Notes under the pieces: model-generated
The model's database searches: none
Seen by the model: only the letters and a program-made list of their open reading frames with translations
Told to the model about the DNA's origin: nothing
Shown here: piece by piece, positions 51,021-59,738 of the stretch
Position numbering within the stretch: position 1 is the stretch's first letter
Layout: the number at the start of each line of letters is the position of its first letter
From: Paenibacillus sp. FSL R10-2734
GTDB taxonomy: Bacteria > Bacillota > Bacilli > Paenibacillales > Paenibacillaceae
Length of the DNA stretch: 64,000 nt
Reading direction: 5' to 3'
NCBI RefSeq assembly: GCF_037963865.1
Contig: NZ_CP150170.1
Span: 3,038,001 to 3,102,000 of the forward strand
Program-made: the position numbers and the translations under genes

Positions 51021-51713
51021 ATGAGATTGGAAGTCATCGCTACTTGTATGGATGATGCACTGACGGCTGAGGCGAATGGCGCAGATCGCCTTGAGCTCAT
51101 TACTGCCTTTACGGAAGGTGGATTAACACCAGGAATAGGGCTGGTGGAGCAGGTGGCCAAATCGGTTAATATTCCTGTCTTTGTCATGGTCCGTCCGCAC
51201 AGTCGATCATTCAACTATTCCAAGTATGATATTTTGACTATGGCGGCAGAGATCAGACAGATCGCAGCCAGTGGTGCGTCGGGTGTCGTTCTCGGCGCAT
51301 TAACATCAGAAGGAACGATTGATGAGCGAGCGCTTGAAACATTATTGCCTTTGACAAATGGGTTACAAGTAACCTTCCATCGTGCTTTTGACGAGCTGAA
51401 GGACCAAAGTGTAGGTTATCGAACGCTTTGTAATTATCCGCAAATCACTCGTATCCTTACCTCTGCTGGACCTGGTCCGGCAACTGAAGCTATTCCCGCT
51501 ATGCGTAAGCTAGTAGAGGAATCAAGAGGTGGTTCGATAAGTATACTGGCCGGAAGTGGTCTAAAGCCAGAAGGTATTACATCCTTTATTCAACAGACTG
51601 GAGTCACAGAGGTACATTTTGGATCAGCTGTTCGTTATGGAAAAGAAGCTTTATCGCCAATCGATCCAGTAGTCCTGCGGGCGTTAGCTGAGGATATTCA
51701 TTCTAACGGCTAA
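51021..51713 (+). CDS. cutC: CutC family protein
   Basis: 230 residues of the CutC family, a TIM-barrel fold: LEVIATCMDDALTAEANGADRLEL at the start, VMVRPHSRSFNYS, GVVLGALT, VTFHRAFDE and LAGSGLKPEGI, EVHFGSAVR at the end. It was named for copper sensitivity in E. coli, but biochemical function is unsettled, and it commonly occurs beside carbohydrate genes in Firmicutes. It starts 24 nt after the aminopeptidase gene with GGAGG upstream. In this operon a catalytic role on a sugar or glycoside intermediate is as likely as copper handling; this is inference. Confidence 0.93.
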   Translation: MRLEVIATCMDDALTAEANGADRLELITAFTEGGLTPGIGLVEQVAKSVNIPVFVMVRPHSRSFNYSKYDILTMAAEIRQIAASGASGVVLGALTSEGTIDERALETLLPLTNGLQVTFHRAFDELKDQSVGYRTLCNYPQITRILTSAGPGPATEAIPAMRKLVEESRGGSISILAGSGLKPEGITSFIQQTGVTEVHFGSAVRYGKEALSPIDPVVLRALAEDIHSNG

Positions 51714-51740
51714 TAATAGATAGTGAAAAGGTGAATGGTT

Positions 51741-52697
51741 ATGCATAAGGCTGAGAGCTACGTAGTTGGAATTGATTTAGGCGGAACAAAAATTGCCGCG
51801 GCGTTGTTTGATTCAAAGGGTACCGTGTTGAATCGGGAATTAATGGAGACAGCCGGCGCGCGTACCGCTGAAGAGGTGGTACAGCGAATGATCGGGATGA
51901 TCCGTTCCGTATCCGAAGGACGACCGCTGATTGGGGTCGGACTTGCTTCTCCCGGAGCAGTGAATAGCCAGGATGGAATCGTTATTCACGGGACCAATCT
52001 TCCTGAATGGGACAATGTTCCGCTGAAGCAGTGGATGGAATCAGAGCTTGGCGTAGAAGTGAAAGTGGTTAACGATGCGAACGCAGCGGCTTGGGGCGAG
52101 TATGTAAGAGGAGCTGGCAATGGTTCGAACAACATGGTATATGTTACCTTCAGTACAGGTATTGGAGCTGGAATTGTCATGGATGGCGAGCTACTGCTCG
52201 GCACGAACTCATTTGCTGGAGAGCTTGGTCATAATATTATCGACCCGAACGGAACGGAATGTAGCTGTGGTAGATATGGATGCTGGGAAGTTTTCGCTTC
52301 GGGCACAGCGATTCGGGACATGGCGCTGCGAAGTATGGAGAGTAGAACGTCGATGATTACGGAACTGGCTAATAGGAGCGGTGAAAAGATTACGTCTCGG
52401 CACGTCTTCGAAGCGATGGCACTTAAAGATCCTGTGGCTGTCGAGGTGATTGATCGGACGATTCATTATATGGCGATTGGACTAGCCAATGCGGTACATA
52501 CGTTTAATCCTGATCGCATTGTAATCGGTGGAGGCGTAAGCAAAGCTGGAGAACTACTGTTTCCGGCCCTGAGAGAGAAAACGGAAGAACTTGTCATGAA
52601 GCCGTACAAAGGAACTTATACTATTGAATCAGCTGGTCTCAAGGATGATGTAGGACTTATAGGCGCTGCGGCATTATTTCATACTGCCCTAGGCTAG
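51741..52697 (+). CDS. ROK-family sugar kinase
   Basis: 318 residues. The ATP-binding N-terminus VGIDLGGTKIAAA, VGLASPGAVN, NDANAAAWGE (catalytic Asp) and the zinc motif GHNIIDPNGTECSCGRYGCWE show an active ROK kinase such as glucokinase, N-acetylglucosamine kinase or N-acetylmannosamine kinase. Specificity cannot be set from sequence alone. I start at the ATG 7 nt after AAGGTG; an ATG two codons earlier abuts the site. In the operon it would phosphorylate the sugar left after defucosylation and deglycosylation, with GlcNAc the natural candidate. Confidence 0.92.
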   Translation: MHKAESYVVGIDLGGTKIAAALFDSKGTVLNRELMETAGARTAEEVVQRMIGMIRSVSEGRPLIGVGLASPGAVNSQDGIVIHGTNLPEWDNVPLKQWMESELGVEVKVVNDANAAAWGEYVRGAGNGSNNMVYVTFSTGIGAGIVMDGELLLGTNSFAGELGHNIIDPNGTECSCGRYGCWEVFASGTAIRDMALRSMESRTSMITELANRSGEKITSRHVFEAMALKDPVAVEVIDRTIHYMAIGLANAVHTFNPDRIVIGGGVSKAGELLFPALREKTEELVMKPYKGTYTIESAGLKDDVGLIGAAALFHTALG

Positions 52698-52741
52698 GTT
52701 AACTATTTATCAAAGCTATCAAAAACGGAGGGACTGAAGAG

Positions 52742-54019
52742 ATGGGTACAAGAGAAGAAAGAACGAGATGGTTCTTGCAAGATAGATTCGGTATGTTCAT
52801 TCACTGGGGATTATATTCCATTCCAGCAAGAGGTGAGTGGATACGTGGGAACGAGCGGATGAGTAGAGAGCACTATATGACGTATTTCGATGAATTTGAC
52901 GCATCTCGATATGACCCGAAGAAGTGGGCCAGGGCAGCAAAAGCAGCGGGGCAGAAGTATGCGGTTCTTACGACTAAGCACCATGACGGATTCTGCTTGT
53001 TCGATAGTAAGCTTACAGACTTCAAGGCGACTAACACGCCTGCTGGACGTGATCTCGTACGGGAATATGTAGACGCTTTCCGAGCAGAAGGCATTGCTGT
53101 AGGTCTATACTACTCTATCATTGATTGGCATCATGATGATTACCCTGGATATGGTGATAAGGCCCATCCGGATCGGGATAATGAAGCGGCTAAAGATAAG
53201 CCGATCGATTTTGATCGGTACTTGGAGTATATGCATGGGCAAGTGAAGGAACTAATGACGAATTACGGCAAAATCGACATCATGTGGTTTGACTTCTCCT
53301 ACGACAATATGACCGGAGAGAAATGGAAAGCAACGGAGCTAATCCGAATGATACGCTCTATCCAGCCGAATATTATTATCGACAATCGTTTGGGCGGCAA
53401 TATCCGCGCGGCTGAGCCAGAAGAATATGCTGGAGATTTCTTCTCTCCCGAGCAGATCATCCCTCCTGGCGGCATTGTTGACGTGAATGGTCAATCGATC
53501 CCTTGGGAAGCATGCATTACGCTCAACGATAACTGGGGTTACCATTCCGAAGATAAAAATTATAAATCAACCCAGCAGGTCATTCGCTCGATGGTCGAAT
53601 GTATCAGCAAAAACGGTAACCTGCTCCTTAACATTGGTCCAGATGCCAAAGGTGAAATGACGCGAGAATCACTTGTCATTCTAGATGAAGTGGGCGAGTG
53701 GATGCGTCTGAATGGTGACAGTATTTATGGCTGCGGCAGCTCCTTGCTTGCTAAGCCAGAGTGGGGTCGTTATACGCAAAAGGGGAACAAGTTGTATGCA
53801 CATGTCTACGATCGTGGAATTGGTCCAATCTATTTCCAAGGCTTGAAGGGGAAGATTAAGAAGGCTAGATTACTGCGAGATGGTACCGAATTGAAGGTAG
53901 AAGTACCGTGGATGGCTGAAGAATATTCGGATGTCAACGGTGGAGCATTTATTACATTAAAAGGTGCAAAGCTTCCCGACGAGATGGATACGGTGATTGA
54001 GCTCGAGCTATTTAATTAA
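52742..54019 (+). CDS. Cytoplasmic alpha-L-fucosidase (GH29)
   Basis: 425 residues, glycoside hydrolase family 29. The N-terminus RFGMFIHWGLYSIPARGEW, the fucose-binding KHHDGFCLFDSKLTDF, and the nucleophile Asp184 in IDIMWFDFSYD are clear, and SKNGNLLLNIGPDAKG is typical. A C-terminal beta-sandwich starts at about residue 340. Retaining enzymes cleave terminal L-fucose. There is no signal peptide, so substrates must be imported, here by the Dpp-type system. It is the last gene of the operon, 44 nt after the kinase gene; a hairpin terminator follows. Linkage specificity is unknown; an alpha-1,6 preference as in intracellular AlfC-type enzymes would fit the proposed core-fucose substrate. Confidence 0.93.
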   Translation: MGTREERTRWFLQDRFGMFIHWGLYSIPARGEWIRGNERMSREHYMTYFDEFDASRYDPKKWARAAKAAGQKYAVLTTKHHDGFCLFDSKLTDFKATNTPAGRDLVREYVDAFRAEGIAVGLYYSIIDWHHDDYPGYGDKAHPDRDNEAAKDKPIDFDRYLEYMHGQVKELMTNYGKIDIMWFDFSYDNMTGEKWKATELIRMIRSIQPNIIIDNRLGGNIRAAEPEEYAGDFFSPEQIIPPGGIVDVNGQSIPWEACITLNDNWGYHSEDKNYKSTQQVIRSMVECISKNGNLLLNIGPDAKGEMTRESLVILDEVGEWMRLNGDSIYGCGSSLLAKPEWGRYTQKGNKLYAHVYDRGIGPIYFQGLKGKIKKARLLRDGTELKVEVPWMAEEYSDVNGGAFITLKGAKLPDEMDTVIELELFN

Positions 54020-54025
54020 ACCAGA

Positions 54026-54074
54026 CAGAGTGTCCCATAAGTCATGAATGACTGCTGGGGCACTCTGTTGTTTT
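54026..54074 (+). terminator. Terminator of the glycopeptide operon
   Basis: CAGAGTGTCCC (54026-54036) pairs with GGGGCACTCTG (54057-54067), and an inner AGTCAT/ATGACT stem completes a long hairpin, followed by TTGTTTTT. Its stem resembles the terminator after cysI. Confidence 0.9.
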
Positions 54075-54084
54075 TCGTTTGAAT

Positions 54085-54269
54085 CGGACACAGATGACCC
54101 TAACCGTAGTATTTTTGCATTTTTGGGATGCTAACGGACCGCATAGTCACTATTGGTATGAAAAACACCATATATGAACCTCTTTCTAGGGAATAGCTGC
54201 ACTGGAGTCCGAAACTCTGTTCAAAAGGTTGGAAATTCACAAATAACGTCATCTGGGTCCGTAACTCTT
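54085..54269. repeat. Composite dispersed repeat, copy 2
   Basis: Contains CGGACACAGATGAC (inverted core, 54085-54098), CGGACCGCATAGTCACTATT (54135-54154, then GGTATGAAAA), AATAGCTGCACTGGAGTCCG (54192-54211) and AATAACGTCATCTGGGTCCG (54242-54261). The last three match the segments at 15161-15287 in order, spacing class and orientation. Non-coding; the stretch 54074-54349 carries nothing else I can support. Confidence 0.7.
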
Positions 54270-54349
54270 AGTGAAGGATGATACTATTGAAGCAGGTGAC
54301 CAACGACTACAAACACATAGCAGCCAGTTTGCAAAAAAATAAACAAAAA

Positions 54350-55345
54350 CTAGAGGCGAGACTTGCGGAAGCCTTCGTAAATATTTACAGCCGCAGCTAA
54401 AATGAACAAAGAAATTCCACCACCGACCAACCCTGTTTCAAATTGATTCGTCGTAATGGTAAATAGATCCGACATGTACGTAATGAAATCTTGGTTAAAT
54501 AGATTCGGATTTATTAGTATAATAGCGAAAACAATGATCGTAATTAGCTCTAAGGCAGTAGTATATAGTGCCAATCCTTTGGTCCACTGTCTCTTGATTA
54601 ATTTATAAATAGATAATAGGACGTCTAGTCCAATCACTACTATAACCATTGGCCAATACTGAAGTAGCACATCCTGATTAAAAGCCGGGGCTACGAAGTT
54701 AAGTGCGCCTTCCCCCCCTCTGTAGACTCCGATCAGATGTTCAGCATTAAAATAAAAAGTCGCCCAGATCGCAATCCACATTAAGCTTCCGAAAACATCG
54801 AAATTTGTAATCGCCTTTTTCTTATGAATTGAAGTGATATCCTTCAAATCATTAGGTGTCCATTTGCTCAACTTTGTAGTAAGTGGATGACCATCTTTTC
54901 CGTTATCAGTTCGTTCGATAATAGCAAAAACTACGGTTATCCAAAAAAACACTTGGATTCCTACTTCAAGAATACTCGCAATTCCCTTGCTTATAACAGT
55001 CGTAACAATATTCACCACTGATTTATCACCGCTATACCCAATCAAATATTCGGCAGTCATCGCGATTAAAGCAACCATTACAGCAATCGGTATAATCATT
55101 TTTAATAACGTAATGTATAATTCATAATAGCGCGGTCCGATGAGGTGCATGGGCTGATCGCGATATTCGCTGGCTAGTACTGCGGGATTCCCCAATTTTG
55201 CAAGTACAGCCTTCACCTCTTCTTCGCCATGATCATCCGGTAACATATCCTCAATGGTTGATCGTAACTCGAGAGCGATATCCTCCCGAGATTGTTCAGG
55301 TAGCCTCCGAGTTACTTCATGGATGTAAATTTCAATTAGATTCAT
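54350..55345 (-). CDS. HAAS-domain membrane protein
   Basis: 331 residues. The N-terminal 75 residues (YIHEVTRRLPEQSREDIALELRS) form the cytoplasmic HAAS helical module found next to PadR regulators. About seven membrane helices follow (residues 80-330). Function in general is unknown; the pair usually acts as a membrane partner of the repressor. I chose the second ATG, 6 nt after GGGGAGG; an earlier ATG abuts the site. The gene overlaps the PadR stop by 14 nt, so the two are translationally coupled. Confidence 0.85.
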   Translation of the reverse strand: MNLIEIYIHEVTRRLPEQSREDIALELRSTIEDMLPDDHGEEEVKAVLAKLGNPAVLASEYRDQPMHLIGPRYYELYITLLKMIIPIAVMVALIAMTAEYLIGYSGDKSVVNIVTTVISKGIASILEVGIQVFFWITVVFAIIERTDNGKDGHPLTTKLSKWTPNDLKDITSIHKKKAITNFDVFGSLMWIAIWATFYFNAEHLIGVYRGGEGALNFVAPAFNQDVLLQYWPMVIVVIGLDVLLSIYKLIKRQWTKGLALYTTALELITIIVFAIILINPNLFNQDFITYMSDLFTITTNQFETGLVGGGISLFILAAAVNIYEGFRKSRL

Positions 55346-55679
55346 GTTCATCCTCCCCTTGTAATAGGCCGTAGAGTTCTTTCGAATTCTTTAGCCATTC
55401 CTCTTTCAGCTGTAAAAAGATTTCTACGCCATAGTCACTTAAGACATAATACTTACGGGGTCTGCTCTCGGATGTATCCCAGTTGCTCGTTACTAATTCC
55501 TGTTTCTCTAATCTGCGAAGCAATGGATATAAAGTGCTCTGATCAATCGTAATGCTGGATTGTTCCAATAATTGAACGAGTGAATATCCATACTGGGGTG
55601 TTCGTAATTGACTTAATACAGCTAGCGTTAACGTGCCTCTTCTAAGCTCTGTGATTAAAGAATTTAATAAAGTACTCAT
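55332..55679 (-). CDS. PadR-family transcriptional regulator
   Basis: 115 residues. Winged helix with ELRRGTLTLAVLSQLRTPQYGYSL, SITIDQSTLYPLLRRLEKQELV and RPRKYYVLSDYG, the standard PadR pattern, and a short C-terminal dimerisation helix. PadR proteins repress their own operon and, often, a membrane or transport gene. The start ATG follows GAGGTGGG. First gene of the pair with the HAAS protein. A palindrome with 6-bp arms at 55713-55729 overlaps the likely -10 and fits autorepression. Confidence 0.93.
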   Translation of the reverse strand: MSTLLNSLITELRRGTLTLAVLSQLRTPQYGYSLVQLLEQSSITIDQSTLYPLLRRLEKQELVTSNWDTSESRPRKYYVLSDYGVEIFLQLKEEWLKNSKELYGLLQGEDEHESN

Positions 55680-55712
55680 TCACCCACCTCATTACTATGC
55701 TGGTTGTCATAC

Positions 55713-55729
55713 AGTATATGTTTTATACT
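55713..55729 (-). promoter_or_regulatory. PadR operator candidate over the promoter
   Basis: AGTATA (55713-55718) and TATACT (55724-55729) form an inverted repeat with a 5-nt spacer; bases around it (TAC / GTA) extend it imperfectly. On the minus strand TATACT is a good -10 for the padR operon, so a bound repressor would block transcription. Confidence 0.55.
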
Positions 55730-55842
55730 ATGTATCATACACTATTGTTGTTACAGCATCAATTGAAATAAAATAATCTTCTGAAAAAACAAGAAAAATT
55801 TTCTATTTGGACTATCGATCTAATTAAAAAGGAGGTTATAAA

Positions 55843-56757
55843 ATGAATTCATTCTATACAGACATACCAGATGCTTCTACATGGGAAGCTATTGAACCGG
55901 TTCATAAAGGCTGGTCAAAGGATATGAAATACTACATAAAGGCCCATAACGGCAAAGAACTATTGCTGAGAACATCAGATATCTCCCAATATGATCAGAA
56001 GAAACGGGAATACGAAGCTATCCTGCTGCTGGAGGATCAAGATATTTTGATGTCGAGACCGCTTCAGTTTGGAGTGTGCAATGGTGGTCAGACCGTATAT
56101 TCCTTATTGACTTGGATTGATGGGGAAGATGCGGAACATGTTATTCCTACGCTAAGCGTTGAAGAGCAATATCAACGGGGTCTAAAAGCGGGACAGTACT
56201 TAAAATCAATACATCAAATGCCTGCGGGGCAAGATCAAGCACCATGGGCAGATTATTATAATAGGAAAATCGATAAGTACATCACCAACTATAAATCGTG
56301 CGGCATTGCTCTAAAGGGAAGCGATAAAGTCATTCACTTTATAGAAGGAAATCGATACTTATTAGAAGAACGTCCGCAAACCTTTCAGCATGGTGACTAT
56401 CATGTGGGAAATATGATCGTTACGAAGTCAGGTGAACTTGGGATTATTGATTTCAATAGGTTTGATTATGGTGATCCATGGGAGGAGTTTAATCGGATTA
56501 CTTGGTGTGCTTTTATGAGTCCAGCGTTCGCATCGGGACGAATTCAGGGGTATTTTAATAATAATGTCCCGGACTTGTTCTTTAAAATGATGGCTTTATA
56601 CATTGCTAGCAACCAGCTATCAAGCATTCATTGGGCGATTTCGTTCGGGGAAGAGGAAGTTGCTAATATGTTGAAACGCGCCGAGAATGTGCTGGAGTGG
56701 TATGATGATTTTGATCTTTATATTCCGAAGTGGTATATGGCTAACTCTAAGGATTGA
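55843..56757 (+). CDS. Aminoglycoside phosphotransferase (APH)-family kinase
   Basis: 304 residues with the APH/choline-kinase-like fold: KYYIKAHNGKELLLRTSD (ATP-binding strand with Lys), catalytic loop HGDYHVGNM with the catalytic Asp, and the magnesium motif IIDFNRFDYGDPWEEF. Substrates of this family include aminoglycosides, macrolides and small metabolites; resistance cannot be assumed. The start ATG has AAGGAGG upstream. It is followed 38 nt later by a two-component pair, so co-transcription is possible. Confidence 0.88.
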   Translation: MNSFYTDIPDASTWEAIEPVHKGWSKDMKYYIKAHNGKELLLRTSDISQYDQKKREYEAILLLEDQDILMSRPLQFGVCNGGQTVYSLLTWIDGEDAEHVIPTLSVEEQYQRGLKAGQYLKSIHQMPAGQDQAPWADYYNRKIDKYITNYKSCGIALKGSDKVIHFIEGNRYLLEERPQTFQHGDYHVGNMIVTKSGELGIIDFNRFDYGDPWEEFNRITWCAFMSPAFASGRIQGYFNNNVPDLFFKMMALYIASNQLSSIHWAISFGEEEVANMLKRAENVLEWYDDFDLYIPKWYMANSKD

Positions 56758-56795
56758 ACAAATTCCTCAATGGAGGCAGTTGGAGGTTGAGAATA

Positions 56796-57491
56796 ATGAA
56801 TATACTCATTGCTGAAGATGAAGCAGATATTAGGAGACTACTAAAGATAAGTTTAGAAGAAAAAGCATTTCATGTCTTTGAGGCGAAGGATGGGGTCGCA
56901 GCCTTGGAGATTATGGCTAATCACGAAATTCATCTTGCCTTATTAGATGTTATCATGCCTAAACTCGACGGACTTAATTTATTGCGACAGATTAGAGAGA
57001 CTAGTCATATTCCAGTCATTTTGTTAACTGCACGAGGTGAAGAAATAGATAAGATTGTAGGTCTAGGGCTTGGAGCGGATGACTATATAGTGAAGCCATT
57101 TAGTACTTCGGAGCTTGTGGCTAGAGTAGAGGCGCAGTTAAGACGAAGAAACGTATACGATCTTTGTCAGACGGTAAATGAAGAAACAATTCAATATGGA
57201 GATTTAAAGTTAAATCGTAAGGAATGTATGTTGTACATAAATGAAAGGAAGGTTCTTTTAAATGCCAAGGAGTATAAGATATTAGAATGTCTTATGCAGA
57301 GTCCGAACCGGATTTTCACACCAAAAAAGTTATATGCAGCGGTGTGGGAAGATGATTTCTATAGTGATAACAACACGATTATGGTTACAATCAGCCGATT
57401 AAGAAATAAGATCGAACGGGATCCACATCATCCCGAATATATCATTACAGTGCGTGGACTTGGTTACAAATTCTACAGCTCAGGTAATTAA
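56796..57491 (+). CDS. OmpR-family response regulator
   Basis: 231 residues. Receiver with phosphoacceptor Asp51 (LALLDVIMPK), acidic residues near the start (IAEDEAD), Thr in LLTARG and Lys in IVKPF; C-terminal winged helix with LLNAKEYKILECLMQSPN, VTISRLRNKIERDPHHPEY and VRGLGYKFY. The start ATG has GGAGG upstream; the open frame upstream overlaps the kinase gene before it. One nucleotide separates its stop from the next gene. Targets are unknown but may include the CPBP protease gene downstream. Confidence 0.95.
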   Translation: MNILIAEDEADIRRLLKISLEEKAFHVFEAKDGVAALEIMANHEIHLALLDVIMPKLDGLNLLRQIRETSHIPVILLTARGEEIDKIVGLGLGADDYIVKPFSTSELVARVEAQLRRRNVYDLCQTVNEETIQYGDLKLNRKECMLYINERKVLLNAKEYKILECLMQSPNRIFTPKKLYAAVWEDDFYSDNNTIMVTISRLRNKIERDPHHPEYIITVRGLGYKFYSSGN

Positions 57492-57492
57492 C

Positions 57493-58833
57493 ATGAGGAA
57501 GCATAATATATCCTATCAATTGTTAAAAAACTATATCGCGATTTTTCTCATAACAACGGTTATAACGTTATTGGTGATTATAGGTTTGTTATGCATCAAT
57601 AGATTGGGATCTGAAGATATTATTTATAATCAATTAACGGCATCCAAGCTCATGCAAAATGATTATCGAAGGATTGACACTAGTGTTGTTGAAGATGTCG
57701 GGGGTGGATTACAAGTTGTGAATTCCAATTTCGAAGTCGTATACGCCATTGGCGATTATCCTTTTGTCTCTGATCAGATTAGCGTAAAAGAGTTTACGGA
57801 TTTTTTAATGAATACTGGTTCGAACAAAGATATGATCACCGCTTCATATAATGAGAAGGAACATTTCTGGCTCATTGTCTCTTTACCAATACAAGTGAAA
57901 ATAACAGGTATTGTTCACTGGAATTCAAATTCACCGATGCAGGACAATACGATAAAAATGCTTGGATTTATTGGGCTAGGTTATTTGTTGATTCTGATCT
58001 TAAGCACGATGATTTATGCGAAGATTACCGCAGTTAGTTTCATTAAACCATTAGATCAGCTATCCAATGCTGTTGAAAAGGTACAAAACGGAGATTATTC
58101 AGCAAGAGTGAAGGTAGGCGGGAATCAGGAGTTCAGTCAACTGGAGCATGCCTTTAATCATATGGCAGAAGTGATTCAGATTCAGACCTCATTAAAAGAA
58201 CAGAGCGAAAACAATCGACAAAAACTGATATTAGATATATCGCATGATTTAAAAAATCCATTAACGAGTATTATGGGGTATGCAGAACTTGAACTAAAAG
58301 AACAGGGACGCGGTAGAATAGAGCATTTAGAGTTTGCAAAAATAATTTACAAAAATAGCACCCGTGCCAATGAATTGATTCAAGATTTGTTTGAATTATC
58401 AAGAATCGAAAGTCCAGAATTTCGATTGGATGTTACAACGGATGATTTCTCAGAATACATGAGAGAAGAATTGATACATATGTTACCCGAGCTTGAGATT
58501 GCTGGACTCATCCCCGATTTTGTAATCGAACCAGAAGAAATCATTTTACAGTTTGATAAAAAAAGAATGAACCGTGTATTCTCTAACCTGCTTTATAATG
58601 CAATTTCATATCAGGGGAAAGGTTCTAAGTTTCAAGTTGTACTGGAAAAGGTGAGTGATGGAGCAAAACTTACTTTTACAAATGGCGGTCAATCCTCTCC
58701 CCTTAACCCAGCAGGTTCTGGTTTAGGATTACTCATTGTTCAGAAAATAATAACTGCTCATGGAGGTACTTTTCTGCTAAATACACAGGACAATCGGTTT
58801 GAAATTATGATTTGGCTGAACGGACAAATTTAA
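57493..58833 (+). CDS. Sensor histidine kinase with shortened ATP lid
   Basis: 446 residues. Helices at about 15-35 and 157-177, with an extracellular loop of about 120 residues; then HAMP, HisKA with His251 (DISHDLKNPLTSIMGY) and HATPase. The N-box (VFSNLLYNAISYQ) and G2 box (GSGLGLLIVQKI) are normal, but the G1 box and ATP lid are shortened: KLTFTNGGQSSPLNPAGSG lacks the usual DxGxG pattern, as in some VanS-like kinases. The start ATG is 1 nt after the regulator stop. Signal unknown. Confidence 0.92.
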   Translation: MRKHNISYQLLKNYIAIFLITTVITLLVIIGLLCINRLGSEDIIYNQLTASKLMQNDYRRIDTSVVEDVGGGLQVVNSNFEVVYAIGDYPFVSDQISVKEFTDFLMNTGSNKDMITASYNEKEHFWLIVSLPIQVKITGIVHWNSNSPMQDNTIKMLGFIGLGYLLILILSTMIYAKITAVSFIKPLDQLSNAVEKVQNGDYSARVKVGGNQEFSQLEHAFNHMAEVIQIQTSLKEQSENNRQKLILDISHDLKNPLTSIMGYAELELKEQGRGRIEHLEFAKIIYKNSTRANELIQDLFELSRIESPEFRLDVTTDDFSEYMREELIHMLPELEIAGLIPDFVIEPEEIILQFDKKRMNRVFSNLLYNAISYQGKGSKFQVVLEKVSDGAKLTFTNGGQSSPLNPAGSGLGLLIVQKIITAHGGTFLLNTQDNRFEIMIWLNGQI

Positions 58834-58934
58834 GGTCAGTGTAAGATTACGTTAAGTTGTATGAAATTCCCCAATGATACAATGGTTATTAGTCAATTTA
58901 TTCACAACAATATGCATTGGGGGATCTGTTCATA

Positions 58935-59648
58935 ATGATTAATGATACCATAGGTAAAAAGCATTTCATCATGGGCGTTACATTAGCAGTAATGTACTTT
59001 TTTGGACTGTTCTCTTTTCTGATGATTAGACCAGTTATGGGTATCCTTAATTATATTTTTATTATGCAGCCTGAACTAAACAGTCGAATAGCGCTATCGT
59101 TAAATAGCCTTATATACATAGGTGTGATTATAGCTTTTTGGGGTTTCTATAAACATGATATACATGATTTTAGACGATACTGGATCCGAAATATGATGTG
59201 GATGTTTTGGGGACTTTGTTTGATTATTGTCATAGGGAATATTGTTATCCCTACTCTTATTTCTATCTTTCATCCTGTAGCGAAGTCTGTTAATGAGGTG
59301 GATCTACGGTCAATGTTGTCTTCGTATCCATTTATTTATACGGTGAATGTGATCTGGATCGGCCCAATGATTGAAGAACTAGTATATCGGGGAACTATCT
59401 TTAGAACGATCCGAACGAAGAGCCGTATTCTGGCTTATCTAGTATCCTCCTTTTTATTTGGATTTCAACATGTCTACAAAGCCGTGGTGTTCCAAAGTAA
59501 CTATAACGAATTGTGGAACATCTTCTCTTATATGACTGCTGGTTTAATACTTGCTTATCTATATGAGAAAAGAAAAAACATCTTGGTACCTATAGGTGCG
59601 CATATGATTAGTAATGGTTTATCGGTGGTTCTCTATTTCTTAAGTTAA
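58935..59648 (+). CDS. CPBP-family intramembrane protease (Abi)
   Basis: 237 residues and about eight helices. The catalytic motifs are intact: EE in GPMIEELVYRG, then FGFQH and GAHMISN. CPBP enzymes include bacteriocin self-immunity proteins and prenyl-protein proteases. An ORF extends six codons upstream to TTG, but the ATG has GGGGGA upstream and is preferred. It lies about 100 nt after the kinase gene with no terminator in between, so it may belong to that regulon. Function here is not known. Confidence 0.85.
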   Translation: MINDTIGKKHFIMGVTLAVMYFFGLFSFLMIRPVMGILNYIFIMQPELNSRIALSLNSLIYIGVIIAFWGFYKHDIHDFRRYWIRNMMWMFWGLCLIIVIGNIVIPTLISIFHPVAKSVNEVDLRSMLSSYPFIYTVNVIWIGPMIEELVYRGTIFRTIRTKSRILAYLVSSFLFGFQHVYKAVVFQSNYNELWNIFSYMTAGLILAYLYEKRKNILVPIGAHMISNGLSVVLYFLS

Positions 59649-59656
59649 TACGAAGC

Positions 59657-59685
59657 TTGACTTCTTATCAGTTTACTAGTATACT
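59657..59685 (+). promoter_or_regulatory. marR promoter with operator
   Basis: TTGACT (59657-59662), a 17-bp spacer and TATACT (59680-59685) form a sigma-A promoter. The sequence AGTTTACTAGTATACT (59670-59685) covers the spacer and -10 and is the reverse complement of the site at 60253. This is an operator for the MarR-type repressor; TTCTTATCAGT is also shared just 5' of both sites. Confidence 0.8.
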
Positions 59686-59738
59686 CATATTAACAAATCA
59701 AATAACAAACAAAATAAACAAACGATGGACGTGACCAA

